From Streptomyces sp. NBC_00414 (lineage in GTDB: Bacteria > Actinomycetota > Actinomycetes > Streptomycetales > Streptomycetaceae): a DNA stretch of 64,000 nucleotides. Below the pieces are notes generated by a model. It had not been told where the DNA came from and made no database searches. It saw nothing but the letters and a program-made list of their open reading frames with translations. Positions within the stretch are counted from its first letter, which is position 1, and every line of letters begins with the position of its first letter. The DNA lies in NCBI RefSeq assembly GCF_036038375.1, contig NZ_CP107935.1, forward strand, positions 3,348,001 through 3,412,000, given 5' to 3'. A program made the translations under genes and the position numbers. Shown one piece after another: positions 1-8,935 of this stretch.

Positions 1-12
1 GAGGTGGGGCCG

Positions 13-1101
13 TCAGCCCAGGTTGTGCATCCAGTTGTGGGTGTCCTTCGCGACACCGCGCTGGATGTCCAGAAGCGCGTCACGAAGCTTCATCGTGACC
101 TCCCCGGGCCCGCCCCCACTCTGCTGCCACTCCCCGGTGTGGCTCTTCACCGTGCCGACGGGGGTGATGACCGCCGCGGTGCCACAGGCGAAGACCTCGG
201 TCAGCGTCCCGTTCTCGGCGTCACGCTTCCACTGGTCGCTGGAGACGCGGGCCTGCTCTGACCCGTAACCGAGGTCGCGGGCGACGGAGAGCAGCGAGTC
301 GCGCGTGACGCCCTCCAGGATGGACCCGCTGAGGGTGGGCGTGACGATCCTGTCCCCGTACACGAAGTACAGGTTCATGCCGCCCAGTTCCTCGACCCAC
401 TTGTGCTCGACGGCGTCGAGGTAGCAGACCTGGTCGCAGCCCTTGGCCGCGGCCTCGGCCTGCGCGAGCAGGGACGCCGCGTAGTTGCCGCCGGTCTTGG
501 CGTCGCCCACCCCGCCGGGGACGGCGCGGACCCGGTCCTCGGAGAGCCAGATGGAGACCGGCTTCACACCGCCGGGGAAGTACGCGCCGGCGGGCGACGC
601 GATGACGATGAAGAGGTACTCGTTCGCGGGCCGCACACCCAGACCGACCTCGGTCGCGATCATGAACGGCCGCAGGTAGAGCGACTCCTCGCCGCCGTGC
701 GCCGGCACCCACGCCTTGTCCTGCCGGACCAGCGCGTCGCAGGCCTCGATGAAGGTCTCGACGGGCAGCTCGGGCATGGCGAGGCGGCGGGCGGACGACT
801 GGAAGCGCAGGGCGTTGCGGTCCGGGCGGAACGTGGCGACCGAACCGTCGGGCTGCCGGTAGGCCTTCAGTCCCTCGAAGATCTCCTGCGCGTAGTGCAG
901 GACGCTCGTCGCGGGGTCGACGGAGAGCGGGCCGTACGGGACGAGCTGGCCGTCGTGCCAGCCACGGCCCTCCGTCCACTTGATCGTCACCATGTGGTCG
1001 GTGAAGTGGCGGCCGAATCCTGGGCTGACCAGGATCGCCTCGCGCTCCGCTTCGGACAGCGGGGCCGAGGAGGGCTTGAGCTCGATCGTGGGCGTCGTCA
1101 T
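13..1101 (-). CDS. ilvE: Branched-chain amino acid aminotransferase
   Basis: This 362-residue protein is a fold-type IV PLP aminotransferase. It transfers the amino group between glutamate and the 2-oxo acids of leucine, isoleucine and valine, in the cytosol. The lysine in the [12 protein letters not shown] segment is the expected Schiff-base lysine, and the sequence keeps [20 protein letters not shown] and the C-terminal [10 protein letters not shown] segment. The start at MTTPTIEL is preceded by GAAGGA about ten bases upstream. The frame stays open well upstream, but that part reads as non-coding, arginine- and proline-rich sequence. It lies downstream of leuB on the same strand, separated by a terminator, so the two are probably transcribed separately although they serve the same pathway. 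Confidence 0.96.
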   Translation of the reverse strand: MTTPTIELKPSSAPLSEAEREAILVSPGFGRHFTDHMVTIKWTEGRGWHDGQLVPYGPLSVDPATSVLHYAQEIFEGLKAYRQPDGSVATFRPDRNALRFQSSARRLAMPELPVETFIEACDALVRQDKAWVPAHGGEESLYLRPFMIATEVGLGVRPANEYLFIVIASPAGAYFPGGVKPVSIWLSEDRVRAVPGGVGDAKTGGNYAASLLAQAEAAAKGCDQVCYLDAVEHKWVEELGGMNLYFVYGDRIVTPTLSGSILEGVTRDSLLSVARDLGYGSEQARVSSDQWKRDAENGTLTEVFACGTAAVITPVGTVKSHTGEWQQSGGGPGEVTMKLRDALLDIQRGVAKDTHNWMHNLG

Positions 1102-1329
1102 GAGTGGTTTGTCCTTCACCGGTTGTGTGTGACGGGCCGCGCTCACGCCTGTACTGCCAGTGGCCAGTGTTAGGACGTCCGAGCATTCCCTCATTTCGCG
1201 GCTCCGCGTTCGATTATCGCGCGAGGTGAGCCGAATGGGGGCACCACCCGTGCGATGAAGGCCACGGAGGGCGAAAACGGTGTGAATGCGGCCCAGGGAT
1301 TGATGGTGGCACCCGGCGAGGCATACGAA

Positions 1330-1362
1330 AAGCCGCCGGGTGCGCGAGCGACCCGGCGGCTT
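1330..1362 (-). terminator. Rho-independent terminator after leuB
   Basis: A perfect 12-bp inverted repeat (AAGCCGCCGGGT and ACCCGGCGGCTT) flanks a nine-base loop, and on the minus strand it runs into TTTTCG. It sits 17 bases beyond the leuB stop codon and upstream of ilvE, so it should end the leuB transcript. Confidence 0.8.
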
Positions 1363-1378
1363 GGGTGGTACCGGCGGG

Positions 1379-2419
1379 TCAGCCGGATACTCGGGCGGCG
1401 AGCGCGTCGCCGATTTCCTCGGTCGTACGGGTCGTGGTGCCGCGCTCCGCGAGGTCGGCGGAGACGGCGTCCTCGATGCGGGCGGCCTCGGTCTCGTAGC
1501 CGAGGTGACGCAGCAGGAGGGCGACGGACAGGACGGTGGCACTGGGGTCGGCCTTGCCCTGGCCGGCGATGTCCGGGGCCGAGCCGTGCACCGGCTCGAA
1601 CATCGACGGGAACTCACCGCTCGGGTTGATGTTGCCCGAGGCGGCGACGCCGATGCCGCCGGAGACGGCCGCGGCGAGGTCGGTGATGATGTCGCCGAAG
1701 AGGTTGTCGGTGACGATCACGTCGAAGCGGGCGGGGTCCGTGACGAGGTAGATCGTCGCGGCGTCCACGTGGATGTAGTCCGTGGTGACCTCGGGAAACT
1801 CCTCGGCCACCTTGTTGAAGACGTTCGTCCACAGGTGACCCGCGAAGGTGAGCACGTTGTTCTTGTGGACCAGCGTGAGCTTCTTGCGGGGGCGGGCCTG
1901 GGCGCGGGCGAAGGCGTCACGCACGACGCGCTCGACACCGAAGGCCGTGTTCACGGAGACCTCGGTGGCGATCTCGTGCGGGGTGCCCTTGCGGATCGTG
2001 CCGCCGTTGCCGGTGTAGGGACCCTCGGTGCCCTCGCGGACGACGACGAAGTCGATCTCCGGCTGGCCGGCGAGCGGGGTGGCGACGCCCGGCAGGAGCT
2101 TCGACGGACGCAGGTTCACGTGGTGGTCGAAGGCGAAGCGGAGCTTGAGCAGGAAGCCGCGCTCCAGGACTCCGGACGGGACCGACGGGTCGCCGATCGC
2201 GCCGAGCAGGATGGCGTCGTGCTGCTTCAGGGCTTCCAGGTCGGCATCGGTGAGGGTCTCACCGGTGGCGCGGTAGCGCCGGGCGCCGAAGTCGAACTCC
2301 TTGGTCTCCAGCTTCACATCCTGCGGGAGGACGGCGGAGAGGACCTTCAGGCCTTGGGCCACGACTTCCTGGCCGATGCCGTCACCGGGGATCACTGCGA
2401 GATCGATGCTGCGAGACAT
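1379..2419 (-). CDS. leuB: 3-isopropylmalate dehydrogenase
   Basis: This 346-residue NAD-dependent decarboxylating dehydrogenase converts 3-isopropylmalate to 4-methyl-2-oxopentanoate in leucine synthesis. The start reads [19 protein letters not shown], the classic N-terminus of the family. The metal and substrate segment [13 protein letters not shown] and the NAD-binding loop [14 protein letters not shown] are both intact. The protein has the length usual for actinobacterial LeuB, which is shorter than some Gram-negative forms. A strong terminator follows. Upstream it is divergent from the phosphoesterase gene, and I see no leucine-rich leader peptide there. Confidence 0.97.
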   Translation of the reverse strand: MSRSIDLAVIPGDGIGQEVVAQGLKVLSAVLPQDVKLETKEFDFGARRYRATGETLTDADLEALKQHDAILLGAIGDPSVPSGVLERGFLLKLRFAFDHHVNLRPSKLLPGVATPLAGQPEIDFVVVREGTEGPYTGNGGTIRKGTPHEIATEVSVNTAFGVERVVRDAFARAQARPRKKLTLVHKNNVLTFAGHLWTNVFNKVAEEFPEVTTDYIHVDAATIYLVTDPARFDVIVTDNLFGDIITDLAAAVSGGIGVAASGNINPSGEFPSMFEPVHGSAPDIAGQGKADPSATVLSVALLLRHLGYETEAARIEDAVSADLAERGTTTRTTEEIGDALAARVSG

Positions 2420-2510
2420 GTCGGCACCCTACTCCCCGTCCCACGGGATGACATGGGGCGTCCGCCATACGGACAGGGTCAGGCTGTCGGCCGGGGTGCG
2501 CGCATCAAGC

Positions 2511-2545
2511 CGTCAACCGCCGTTCACCTGTACGTATGGCGGTTG
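2511..2545 (+). promoter_or_regulatory. Possible PHO box or operator upstream of phosphoesterase
   Basis: The segment holds two adjacent 11-base units, CGTCAACCGCC and GTTCACCTGTA. The second begins with the GTTCACC core recalled for Streptomyces PhoP direct-repeat units, and the first matches it only partly. An 8-bp inverted repeat (CAACCGCC and GGCGGTTG) overlaps the same stretch. It lies 28-62 bases before the start of a phosphoesterase gene, where phosphate control would make sense. This is inference from a weak match. Confidence 0.35.
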
Positions 2546-2572
2546 TTGGCACTTGATGGGAAGTTCACCACC

Positions 2573-4189
2573 ATGACCGCGCCTCCCCTGGGGACACCCC
2601 CCGGACCCCCCGTTCCCGACGTCGGCATCCCGCCGCGGCTCGCACGCCGGATGAGCATGGCGGAGCAGTACGAGTATCTGCGGACGAAGTTCTCCCGCCG
2701 CCGTGCCCTGGTGAGCGCGGGCGCGGTGGCCGGCGGGCTGCTGGCCGGCTGCTCCGGTTCGGGTTCCGGCACGGACACGGCGAGCCGGTCCGCGTCGCCC
2801 CTGTCCGGCGGCTCCACCCCCACCGAGCGGGTGGACGGCGCGGTCGTCACCCCCTTCGGCCGTCATCTCGCCTTCGGCGCGGACCCGAAGACCCAGATGC
2901 GGATCTCCTGGCAGGTGCCGCTCACGGTCAAGAAGCCGTACGTGCGGGTCGGTCCGAAGCCCTGGGAGCTGAGCCGCAAGATCGACGCCGAGGTACGTGA
3001 CCTGCACACGCCCGGGCTCGAAGGGGTGCGGCTCGCCCTCGACCAGTTCTATCTGCACGCGGCGCTCGACGGGCTGCGGCCCGGCACGACGTACTACTAC
3101 GGCGTCGGTCACGAGGGGTTCGACCCGGCGTCGAAGGAACGGCACTCCACGGTCGGCTCGTTCACGACGGCGCCCGCACGTGCGGAGAGGTTCGTGTTCA
3201 CCGCGTTCGGCGACCAGGGGGTCACGCCGGACGCGCTCGCCAACGACAAGCTGATCCTCGGCCGGGAGCCCGCCTTCCATCTGCACGCGGGCGACATCTG
3301 CTACGCGGACGTGACGGGCCACGGCAAGGAGTCGGACATCTACGACCCGACCGCCTGGGACCTGTTCCTCAAGCAGACGGAGACGGTCGCGAAGACGGTC
3401 CCGTGGATGGTGACGACCGGCAACCACGACATGGAGGCCTGGTACTCACCGAACGGGTACGGCGGACAGTCGGCGCGCTTCTCCCTCCCGGACAACGGCT
3501 TCGACGCGAAGAACGCCCCGGGCGTCTACTCCTTCACGTACGGCAACGTCGGGATCGTGGCGCTGGACGCGAACGACGTGTCGTACGAGATCCCCGCCAA
3601 CAAGGGCTACTCGGACGGCCGCCAGTCGGCCTGGCTCGACAAGCGGCTGGGGGAACTGCGCAAGGAGAAGGGGATCGACTTCGTCGTGGTCTTCTTCCAC
3701 CACTGCGCCTACTCGACGTCGACCCACGCCTCGGACGGGGGCGTCCGGGACGCCTGGCTGCCGCTGTTCACCAAGCACCAGGTGGACCTCGTGATCAACG
3801 GCCACAACCACGTGTACGAGCGGACCGACGCCGTCAAGAACGGCGGGGTGGGCAAGCCGGTACCGATCGGCGCGTCGACCGACCCGACGCGGGACGGGAT
3901 CGTGTACGTCACGGCGGGCGGCGCGGGCAAGAGCCTTTACAGCTTTCCCTCAGGAGTGAAGGACAGCTACGAGGGGAAGGTCGCCGACCGCGAGTCCGTG
4001 GACACCTACCACTGGACGAAGTCGAAGAACCAGAACCCCGACACCGTGGAGTGGTCGCGGGTGCGGTACACCGGCTACTCCTTCCTCTCCGTGGAGGCGG
4101 AGGCGGGACCGGCTCCCCGGCTCAAGGTGTCGGCGCTCGCCGAGAGCGGCAAGCGCATCGACCATTTCGAGGTGCGGCGCGGAGCGTGA
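2573..4189 (+). CDS. Tat-exported lipoprotein metallophosphoesterase (purple acid phosphatase-like)
   Basis: A 538-residue phosphoesterase expected to be anchored outside the membrane. Near residue 42 the sequence SRRRALVSAGAVAGG followed by LLAGC combines a twin-arginine motif with a lipobox. A fibronectin-like N-terminal domain of the purple acid phosphatase type follows (about residues 85-200). The calcineurin-like metallophosphatase domain carries its metal ligands in order: GDQG, HAGDICYAD, TTGNHD, FFHHCAYS and NGHNHVYER. It probably releases phosphate from extracellular phosphomonoesters or diesters, but the exact substrate cannot be read from sequence. The chosen ATG (MTAPPLG) gives a normal-length leader; the open frame further upstream lies in the leuB promoter region and antisense to leuB. 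Confidence 0.9.
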   Translation: MTAPPLGTPPGPPVPDVGIPPRLARRMSMAEQYEYLRTKFSRRRALVSAGAVAGGLLAGCSGSGSGTDTASRSASPLSGGSTPTERVDGAVVTPFGRHLAFGADPKTQMRISWQVPLTVKKPYVRVGPKPWELSRKIDAEVRDLHTPGLEGVRLALDQFYLHAALDGLRPGTTYYYGVGHEGFDPASKERHSTVGSFTTAPARAERFVFTAFGDQGVTPDALANDKLILGREPAFHLHAGDICYADVTGHGKESDIYDPTAWDLFLKQTETVAKTVPWMVTTGNHDMEAWYSPNGYGGQSARFSLPDNGFDAKNAPGVYSFTYGNVGIVALDANDVSYEIPANKGYSDGRQSAWLDKRLGELRKEKGIDFVVVFFHHCAYSTSTHASDGGVRDAWLPLFTKHQVDLVINGHNHVYERTDAVKNGGVGKPVPIGASTDPTRDGIVYVTAGGAGKSLYSFPSGVKDSYEGKVADRESVDTYHWTKSKNQNPDTVEWSRVRYTGYSFLSVEAEAGPAPRLKVSALAESGKRIDHFEVRRGA

Positions 4190-4268
4190 GGCCCCGCGCC
4201 ACACCCCGGCGGGCGCGGCTCCCGGCTTGTGCTGTGACAGTTGGGGCAACGGCGTCGCGGTACGGGGC

Positions 4269-4397
4269 TCAGTGGCCCGTCGAGCCGCCGTTGTCCCTGC
4301 GGTCGAGGGCGCGCTGGAGCGCGGCCGCGGCGTTCTTGCGGTCGGAATCGCTGGTGCGGGAGACGTGACGGACTCGGCGGGCGGTCGTCTCGGCCAT
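4269..4397 (-). CDS. Small basic protein of 42 residues, unknown function
   Basis: A short gene, preceded by GGAG nine bases before the ATG. It encodes a 42-residue, arginine-rich hydrophilic protein beginning MAETTARRVRHVSR, followed by an alanine-rich helical stretch (AAAALQRALDRR) and a Gly/Ser tail. I recall very similar small proteins in other Streptomyces, but I cannot name a family or function. It is monocistronic, convergent with the phosphoesterase gene and about 195 bases from the LysR gene. The ribosome-binding site and the clean charge pattern argue that it is real. Confidence 0.6.
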   Translation of the reverse strand: MAETTARRVRHVSRTSDSDRKNAAAALQRALDRRDNGGSTGH

Positions 4398-4591
4398 GAT
4401 GAATCGCTCCTTGCCTCCGGCAGCGGACGCCGGAAGGGGGGTGAGGGGGTTACGAGACGCCGGAAGAGGCGGGGAGCGGTGCCGCAGGGGTTGCCTGCCA
4501 GGGGCTCCGGCTCACGACCGCCATTCGCTGGGTCGAGCGAGACGTTCGGCTCCTACAAAGCTAAGTGAGGACCGTGCATCTGTCTCCATAG

Positions 4592-5623
4592 TTAGTCGGA
4601 CTTCCTACTATCTGAGACGGCGGATCGGGTCACACTGCCCTGACCTGCGCTTTCGTCTTTCGCGCTGCTTCCCTTCGCGCGGCTTCCTCCGACGTTGCTT
4701 CCTTCCGCGCGGCTTCCTCCGACGTTGCTTCCTTCAGCGGCGAGTCCCCGCAGTTCCCTGATCAGCGCGCGTACCGCGAGCGTCGGGGCGAGTTCGGGTG
4801 TGGTCACGTATCCCACGGAGCGGGTGGGACGGTCCGGCCCGAGGTCGGTGATCTCCACGGACGGCGGGGCGCCCGTCAGCGACAGCGCGGGCATGATGGC
4901 CATGCCGAGACCGCTGCCGACCATCGAGAGCACGGCCCCGTCGTCCTCGGCACGGACCGTCGCGCACGGGATCCAGTCCTGCCCCGCCCACCAGTTCCTG
5001 GTGCAGGAGGAGCAGTTCTCCCGCCAGTCGACCAACGGCAGTGAGCGCGGCCGGGGATGGCCGGCCGGATGCACCAGCGAGTACAGCTCCCCCAGGAGGA
5101 CGTCGCCGATCAGTTCCGGCGGGACCGGCGCGCTCGTGCCGAGGGTGGCGATGCCGATGTCCGCCCGGCCCTCGGCCACCTCCCCCGCCGTGCCGGGGCC
5201 GACCTCCCGGACGACTCCGACCGTCGGCTCGATGCCCGGGTGCCGTGCGGTCAGCCGTTCCAGCGCGGGCGGCAGCAGATACAGGGCGGCGCTGCGGAAC
5301 GCCGCGATGCGCAGCGGCCCGGCGACGGTGTCGCCGCCGCCGGGGCCCGCGCCCACACCGCGCGTCTCGGTGGCGAGCGTGTCCAGCATGCGCAGGACGC
5401 GCCGCGCGTGTGTCGCGGCCCGGGCGCCGGCCGGGGTCGGGCGGGCGCCGTGGCGGTCACGTTCGAAGAGGACGACGCCGAGCTTGCGCTCGATGCCGCG
5501 CACCCCGTGGGACATGGCCGACTGGGTCGTACCGAGGGCCAGGGCCGCCGCCGAGAAGCCCCCTTCGCTCGCCACGGCCACCAGGATCCGCAGTTCCCGG
5601 GGCGCGAGATCGGCTCCGCTCAT
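4592..5623 (-). CDS. LysR-family transcriptional regulator
   Basis: A 343-residue LysR-type regulator. Residues 5-65 form the winged helix-turn-helix (LRILVAVASEGGFSAAALAL, then TQSAMSHGVRGIERKLG), followed by a type 2 periplasmic-binding-like effector domain to about residue 290. The ATG at MSGADLAPRE is chosen because GGGAG lies five bases upstream; a GTG four codons earlier is the alternative. The gene is divergent from the oxidoreductase at 5726, which it probably controls through the ATGAG/CTCAT sites between them. The C-terminus after the effector domain is unusual: a low-complexity Ser/Gly/Ala tail containing two identical decapeptides. Confidence 0.92.
   Translation of the reverse strand: MSGADLAPRELRILVAVASEGGFSAAALALGTTQSAMSHGVRGIERKLGVVLFERDRHGARPTPAGARAATHARRVLRMLDTLATETRGVGAGPGGGDTVAGPLRIAAFRSAALYLLPPALERLTARHPGIEPTVGVVREVGPGTAGEVAEGRADIGIATLGTSAPVPPELIGDVLLGELYSLVHPAGHPRPRSLPLVDWRENCSSCTRNWWAGQDWIPCATVRAEDDGAVLSMVGSGLGMAIMPALSLTGAPPSVEITDLGPDRPTRSVGYVTTPELAPTLAVRALIRELRGLAAEGSNVGGSRAEGSNVGGSRAKGSSAKDESAGQGSVTRSAVSDSRKSD
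4676..4735. repeat. Perfect 30-bp tandem duplication in the LysR gene tail
   Basis: Two adjacent identical 30-base units (4676-4705 and 4706-4735) encode the decapeptide EGSNVGGSRA twice near the LysR C-terminus. Perfect identity implies a recent duplication that keeps the frame. Confidence 0.85.
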
Positions 5624-5643
5624 CAGGGCTCCCACCTGCTGCT

Positions 5644-5679
5644 ATGAGGGCCGCTCATGGGTGCGGCCGTGCCATGAGC
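5644..5679. promoter_or_regulatory. LysR-type operator between divergent genes
   Basis: Three half-sites lie between the divergent LysR and oxidoreductase genes: ATGAG (5644-5648), CTCAT (5654-5658) and ATGAG (5674-5678). The first pair has the T-N11-A spacing (T5645, A5657) typical of LysR recognition sites. The second pair lies within a larger inverted repeat, GCTCATGG and CCATGAGC. This fits a recognition site plus an activation site for the adjacent regulator. Confidence 0.6.
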
Positions 5680-5725
5680 GCAACCCTCTGCCCGCCCGGC
5701 GCATTCCTGCCTACGGTCCCGTTCC

Positions 5726-6808
5726 ATGACCGCCACGAACGCCTCGCACCCCCTGAACCCCTCTCGCCCCACGAACGCCGCGAGCCTCCCGAGCCCCTGT
5801 CGTTCCGCGGACTCCTCGACCGGCCTCGCGCTCACCGTGCGGCAGACCGCCCGGCCGACCGGCTTCCCCACCCCGGAGCACTTCCGGTTCGCCGAATCGC
5901 CCGTGCCCGGGCCGGCGCCGGGCACGGCCCTGGTGGAGAACCTGTACTGGTCGGTCGATCCGTACCACCGCGAAATGATGGACGGCGACTTCGAATTGGA
6001 CGCCCCGCTGGAGGGCCGCACGCTCGGCAGGGTCGTGGCGTCCCGCGATCCGGCGCTGCGCGAGGGCGAGATCGTGTTCCACCGGCTCGGCTGGCGCACC
6101 CACTCCGTCGTACGCCCCGAGGAGACCAGGCGCCTCCCGCACCACGACGGCGTACCGCTCTCCGCGCACCTGAGCCTCTTCGGCGGCACCGGGCTGACCG
6201 CGTACGTCGGACTCACCCGCGTCGCCCGACTCCGCGAGGGGGACGACGTGTTCGTCTCGGCGGCGGCCGGCGGGGTCGGCACCGCCACCGGGCGGCTGGC
6301 CCGACTGCTGGGCGCGGGACGGCTGGTGGGCAGCGCGGGCTCGGCGGCGAAGGTCGCGTACCTCAGGGAACAGGTCGGCTACGACGAGGCCTTCGACTAT
6401 CACGAGGGCCCGGTCGCGCGGCAGTTGGCGAAGGCGGCGCCGGACGGCATCGACCTGTTCGTCGACAACGTGGGCGGCGACCACCTCGGCGCGGCGATCG
6501 GCGCCCTGCGCGAGCGCGGCCGGGTGGTGCGGATCGGCACGGTCGGCCAGTACAACACCCCGGACGCGCCGCCCGTCCTCTTCGACCACGCCGACGTCGT
6601 CGAGAAGAGCCTGCGCATCGAAGGCTTCCTGGTGAGCCATTACCGGGACGTGCAGGAGGAGTTGTACGAGTTCGCCGTCCCGCATCTGCTCGCCGGCAGG
6701 CTCGCCCTCGACGAGATGATCGTCGACGGCTTCGAGAACATCGTGGACGCGTTCCTGTCGATGCTGCGGGGCGGCAACACGGGCAAGACGATCATCCGGA
6801 AGGCCTGA
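5726..6808 (+). CDS. NADP-dependent oxidoreductase, zinc-independent MDR family
   Basis: A 360-residue medium-chain dehydrogenase/reductase of the leukotriene B4 12-hydroxydehydrogenase / alkenal reductase type. It has the N-terminal GroES-like domain (NLYWSVDPYHREMM) and a Rossmann nucleotide site (VFVSAAAGGVGTATGRLARLLG), followed by FVDNVGGDHLGAAI. The catalytic zinc cysteines of alcohol dehydrogenases are absent. Such enzymes reduce activated double bonds of enals and enones with NADPH in the cytosol. The first roughly 35 residues are Ser/Pro-rich and not part of the conserved fold, so translation could start later, near the LTVRQTARPTG segment. It is divergent from, and probably regulated by, the LysR protein. 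Confidence 0.9.
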   Translation: MTATNASHPLNPSRPTNAASLPSPCRSADSSTGLALTVRQTARPTGFPTPEHFRFAESPVPGPAPGTALVENLYWSVDPYHREMMDGDFELDAPLEGRTLGRVVASRDPALREGEIVFHRLGWRTHSVVRPEETRRLPHHDGVPLSAHLSLFGGTGLTAYVGLTRVARLREGDDVFVSAAAGGVGTATGRLARLLGAGRLVGSAGSAAKVAYLREQVGYDEAFDYHEGPVARQLAKAAPDGIDLFVDNVGGDHLGAAIGALRERGRVVRIGTVGQYNTPDAPPVLFDHADVVEKSLRIEGFLVSHYRDVQEELYEFAVPHLLAGRLALDEMIVDGFENIVDAFLSMLRGGNTGKTIIRKA

Positions 6809-6928
6809 CGCGCCCAGATCCGGCGCTTACTGAACGACGCATCAGCAATCCGATGTCTTATGCTGTCAGATTCCTTGAAACGCCCCAATAGCCCCTTCAC
6901 TCTCACATTTATCGACCCAATACCGTCC

Positions 6929-6943
6929 AGTCATCGGATGACT
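6929..6943. promoter_or_regulatory. 15-bp perfect palindrome upstream of GH97 gene
   Basis: AGTCATCGGATGACT is a perfect palindrome around a central base. It lies 46-60 bases upstream of the glycosidase start, the position of a repressor operator. No regulator gene is adjacent, so the protein that binds it is unknown. Confidence 0.5.
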
Positions 6944-6988
6944 GTGCCGGAAGGTCGCGCCAGAAGACTGTGACAGAAGGGGTTGTCC

Positions 6989-8671
6989 ATGGCGGTCTTG
7001 GTCCGGGCCCGCACGATCACGCTGATGCTGTGTTCCGCACTCCTCACGACCACCGCGTCGGCCCTTCCCGCCGACGCGAGAACCCTGGCGGCTGGCACGT
7101 CGTGGGAGGTGCGCGGCCCGCGCGGCTCCCCCACGGCCGTGGTCTCCCTCGACCCGGCCGACGGGCGTCCGACGCTCGCGGTGGGACGGGCCGGCCGCAC
7201 CGTCCTCGAACCGTCCCCGCTCGGTCTGGTCACCGAACAGGCCGACCTCTCCCGGGGGTTGACCCTCACCGGCCGCTCCGACCGGACGGTCGCGGAGCGG
7301 TACACGGTCCCGACGGGCAAGTTCCACCAGCGCACCGTGCGTATGACCGAGTCCCGTTTCCGCTTCCGTACGGCGGCCGGGGCCCGCGTCGACCTGTTGA
7401 CCCGTGTCGCCCCGGAGGGCGTGGCCTACCGCTACGTCCTGCCCTCCGACCTGGGCGACGTGGTCCGCGAGGCCTCCGCGTTCACCCTCCCGGCCGGCGC
7501 CGAGGCCGTGCTCGGCGGCTACCGCGCCGACAACGAGCTGCGCTTCTCCCGCTACCCGTCGGCGACCGCGGTCCCGGCGGGCCCGTACATGATGCAGTCC
7601 CTGTTCAGGACGGACGGCGGCTACGCGCTGATCGCCGAGTCGGACCTCTCCGGCGGCTACGCGGGCGCCCACCTCACCCACGCCGCCGACTCGCCCACGT
7701 ACGACGTGGGTCTGTGGGCCGAACGCGGCTGGCCGTACGAGGTCGTGGACGCGGGCTGGTACTACAAGCCCGGCGAGTGGGATGTCATCGACCCCGACTG
7801 GCAGACGAACAACTGGATGCCCGAGCTGGTGCGCTACGGCAAGGAACGCGGTGTAAAGATCCAGGTCTGGCTCCACTACACCCTCCTCACCGACCCCGTG
7901 GAACGCGAGAAGTGGCTGTCCACGCTGGAACGCTGGGGCGTCAAGGGCGTGAAGATCGACTTCATGGACTCGGAGTCGCAGGAGCGGATGGCCTGGTACG
8001 ACGACGTCCTGCGGGCCACCGCGAAGCACCACCTGCTGGTCAACTTCCACGGCTCCACGATCCCCAAGGGCATCCAGCGCACCTGGCCGCACGTGATGAC
8101 GATGGAGGGCGTCGGCGGCGAGGAGAAGCGCAACAACACCGCCGAGCAGCTCGCCTCGCTCCCCTTCACCCGCAACGTCATCGGCTCCATGGACTTCACG
8201 CCGGGCGCCTTCCACCGCCCGTACCGCCCCAACGTCGGCTCGGATGCCGGTGAGTTGGGCCTCGCCGTGCTCTACGAGTCCGGCGTCCAGAACCTCTCCG
8301 GCACCCCGGAGTCGTACGAGGCCCGTCCGCAGGCCCGCCGCTATCTGGAGCAGCTGCCCACCGGCTGGGAGGAGACGCGCCTGCTCACCGGCGACCCCGG
8401 ACGCTCGGCCGTCCTGGCCCGCCGGGCGCCCGACGGCCGCTGGTTCGTCGGCGGCACGTTCGCGGGGGCGGCCCGGAGCGTGGACGTACCCCTGCGTCTC
8501 GGGGCGGGCAGGTGGCTCGTGGAGACCGTGACCGACGGCCCGTCCGGGCTGGTCCGCGCACCGCACGTGGTCCGCGGCGGCGACGGCCTCACCGTGCCGG
8601 TGGTGGCGGACGGCGGCTTCGCGGCCCTGGCCTGCCGCTGGCACCCGGGCCGCACGACCTGCGACCACTGA
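6989..8671 (+). CDS. Secreted glycoside hydrolase family 97 protein
   Basis: A 560-residue extracytoplasmic glycosidase. Residues 1-32 form a signal peptide (VRARTITLMLCSALLTTTASA). The N-terminal beta-sandwich is followed by a TIM barrel with DAGWYY, KIDFMDSESQERM and NFHGSTIPKG, then a C-terminal beta domain. Family members hydrolyse alpha-glucosides or alpha-galactosides. The aspartate in KIDFMD sits where retaining members carry their nucleophile, which favours a retaining alpha-galactosidase-like mechanism, but this is inference. The ATG at 6989 is chosen because AAGGGG lies six bases upstream; an in-frame TTG two codons earlier is too close to that site. It appears monocistronic, with a 15-bp palindrome upstream. 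Confidence 0.88.
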   Translation: MAVLVRARTITLMLCSALLTTTASALPADARTLAAGTSWEVRGPRGSPTAVVSLDPADGRPTLAVGRAGRTVLEPSPLGLVTEQADLSRGLTLTGRSDRTVAERYTVPTGKFHQRTVRMTESRFRFRTAAGARVDLLTRVAPEGVAYRYVLPSDLGDVVREASAFTLPAGAEAVLGGYRADNELRFSRYPSATAVPAGPYMMQSLFRTDGGYALIAESDLSGGYAGAHLTHAADSPTYDVGLWAERGWPYEVVDAGWYYKPGEWDVIDPDWQTNNWMPELVRYGKERGVKIQVWLHYTLLTDPVEREKWLSTLERWGVKGVKIDFMDSESQERMAWYDDVLRATAKHHLLVNFHGSTIPKGIQRTWPHVMTMEGVGGEEKRNNTAEQLASLPFTRNVIGSMDFTPGAFHRPYRPNVGSDAGELGLAVLYESGVQNLSGTPESYEARPQARRYLEQLPTGWEETRLLTGDPGRSAVLARRAPDGRWFVGGTFAGAARSVDVPLRLGAGRWLVETVTDGPSGLVRAPHVVRGGDGLTVPVVADGGFAALACRWHPGRTTCDH

Positions 8672-8692
8672 GGGCGTCCCCGTGTCCCCTCT

Positions 8693-8711
8693 GGGGCGCG
8701 GGGAACTGCGC
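8693..8711. repeat. Copy of dispersed GGGGCGCGGGGAACTGCGC element
   Basis: This 19-base sequence recurs between other genes of the window (25816-25835, 46298-46318 with one change, 46346-46366). Here it occurs as a single arm without its inverted partner, just after the GH97 gene. The 264-base gap to the P5C dehydrogenase gene otherwise holds only G-rich sequence with no gene. Confidence 0.75.
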
Positions 8712-8935
8712 AACGGGGGTCGCTCCGGTGCGCTCACCAGGACGTACGCCGTCGTCGGCCGGCCGCGCACGCACACCGCCCCCGGCCCGGAGGGGGGTGG
8801 TTCCGGGGCGGGGGCGGTTCGGTGGGACGTCGTCCCGGGTGCGGGGACGTCCTGGTCCGGGGGTGCGGGACCCAGCCCATGCGCGAGCCGGTCGCAGCTC
8901 GGGTACGAGCCGGTCTCAACCCGTGCGGGTCGGGC

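Noticed and set aside
1102..1200. Leader peptide for ilvE
   Set aside because: A frame with several Val and Leu codons exists upstream, but it has no stop before the ilvE start and no terminator follows.
2420..2572. Leucine leader peptide for leuB
   Set aside because: The only short frame seen (MRAPRPTA) contains no leucine and has no attenuator.
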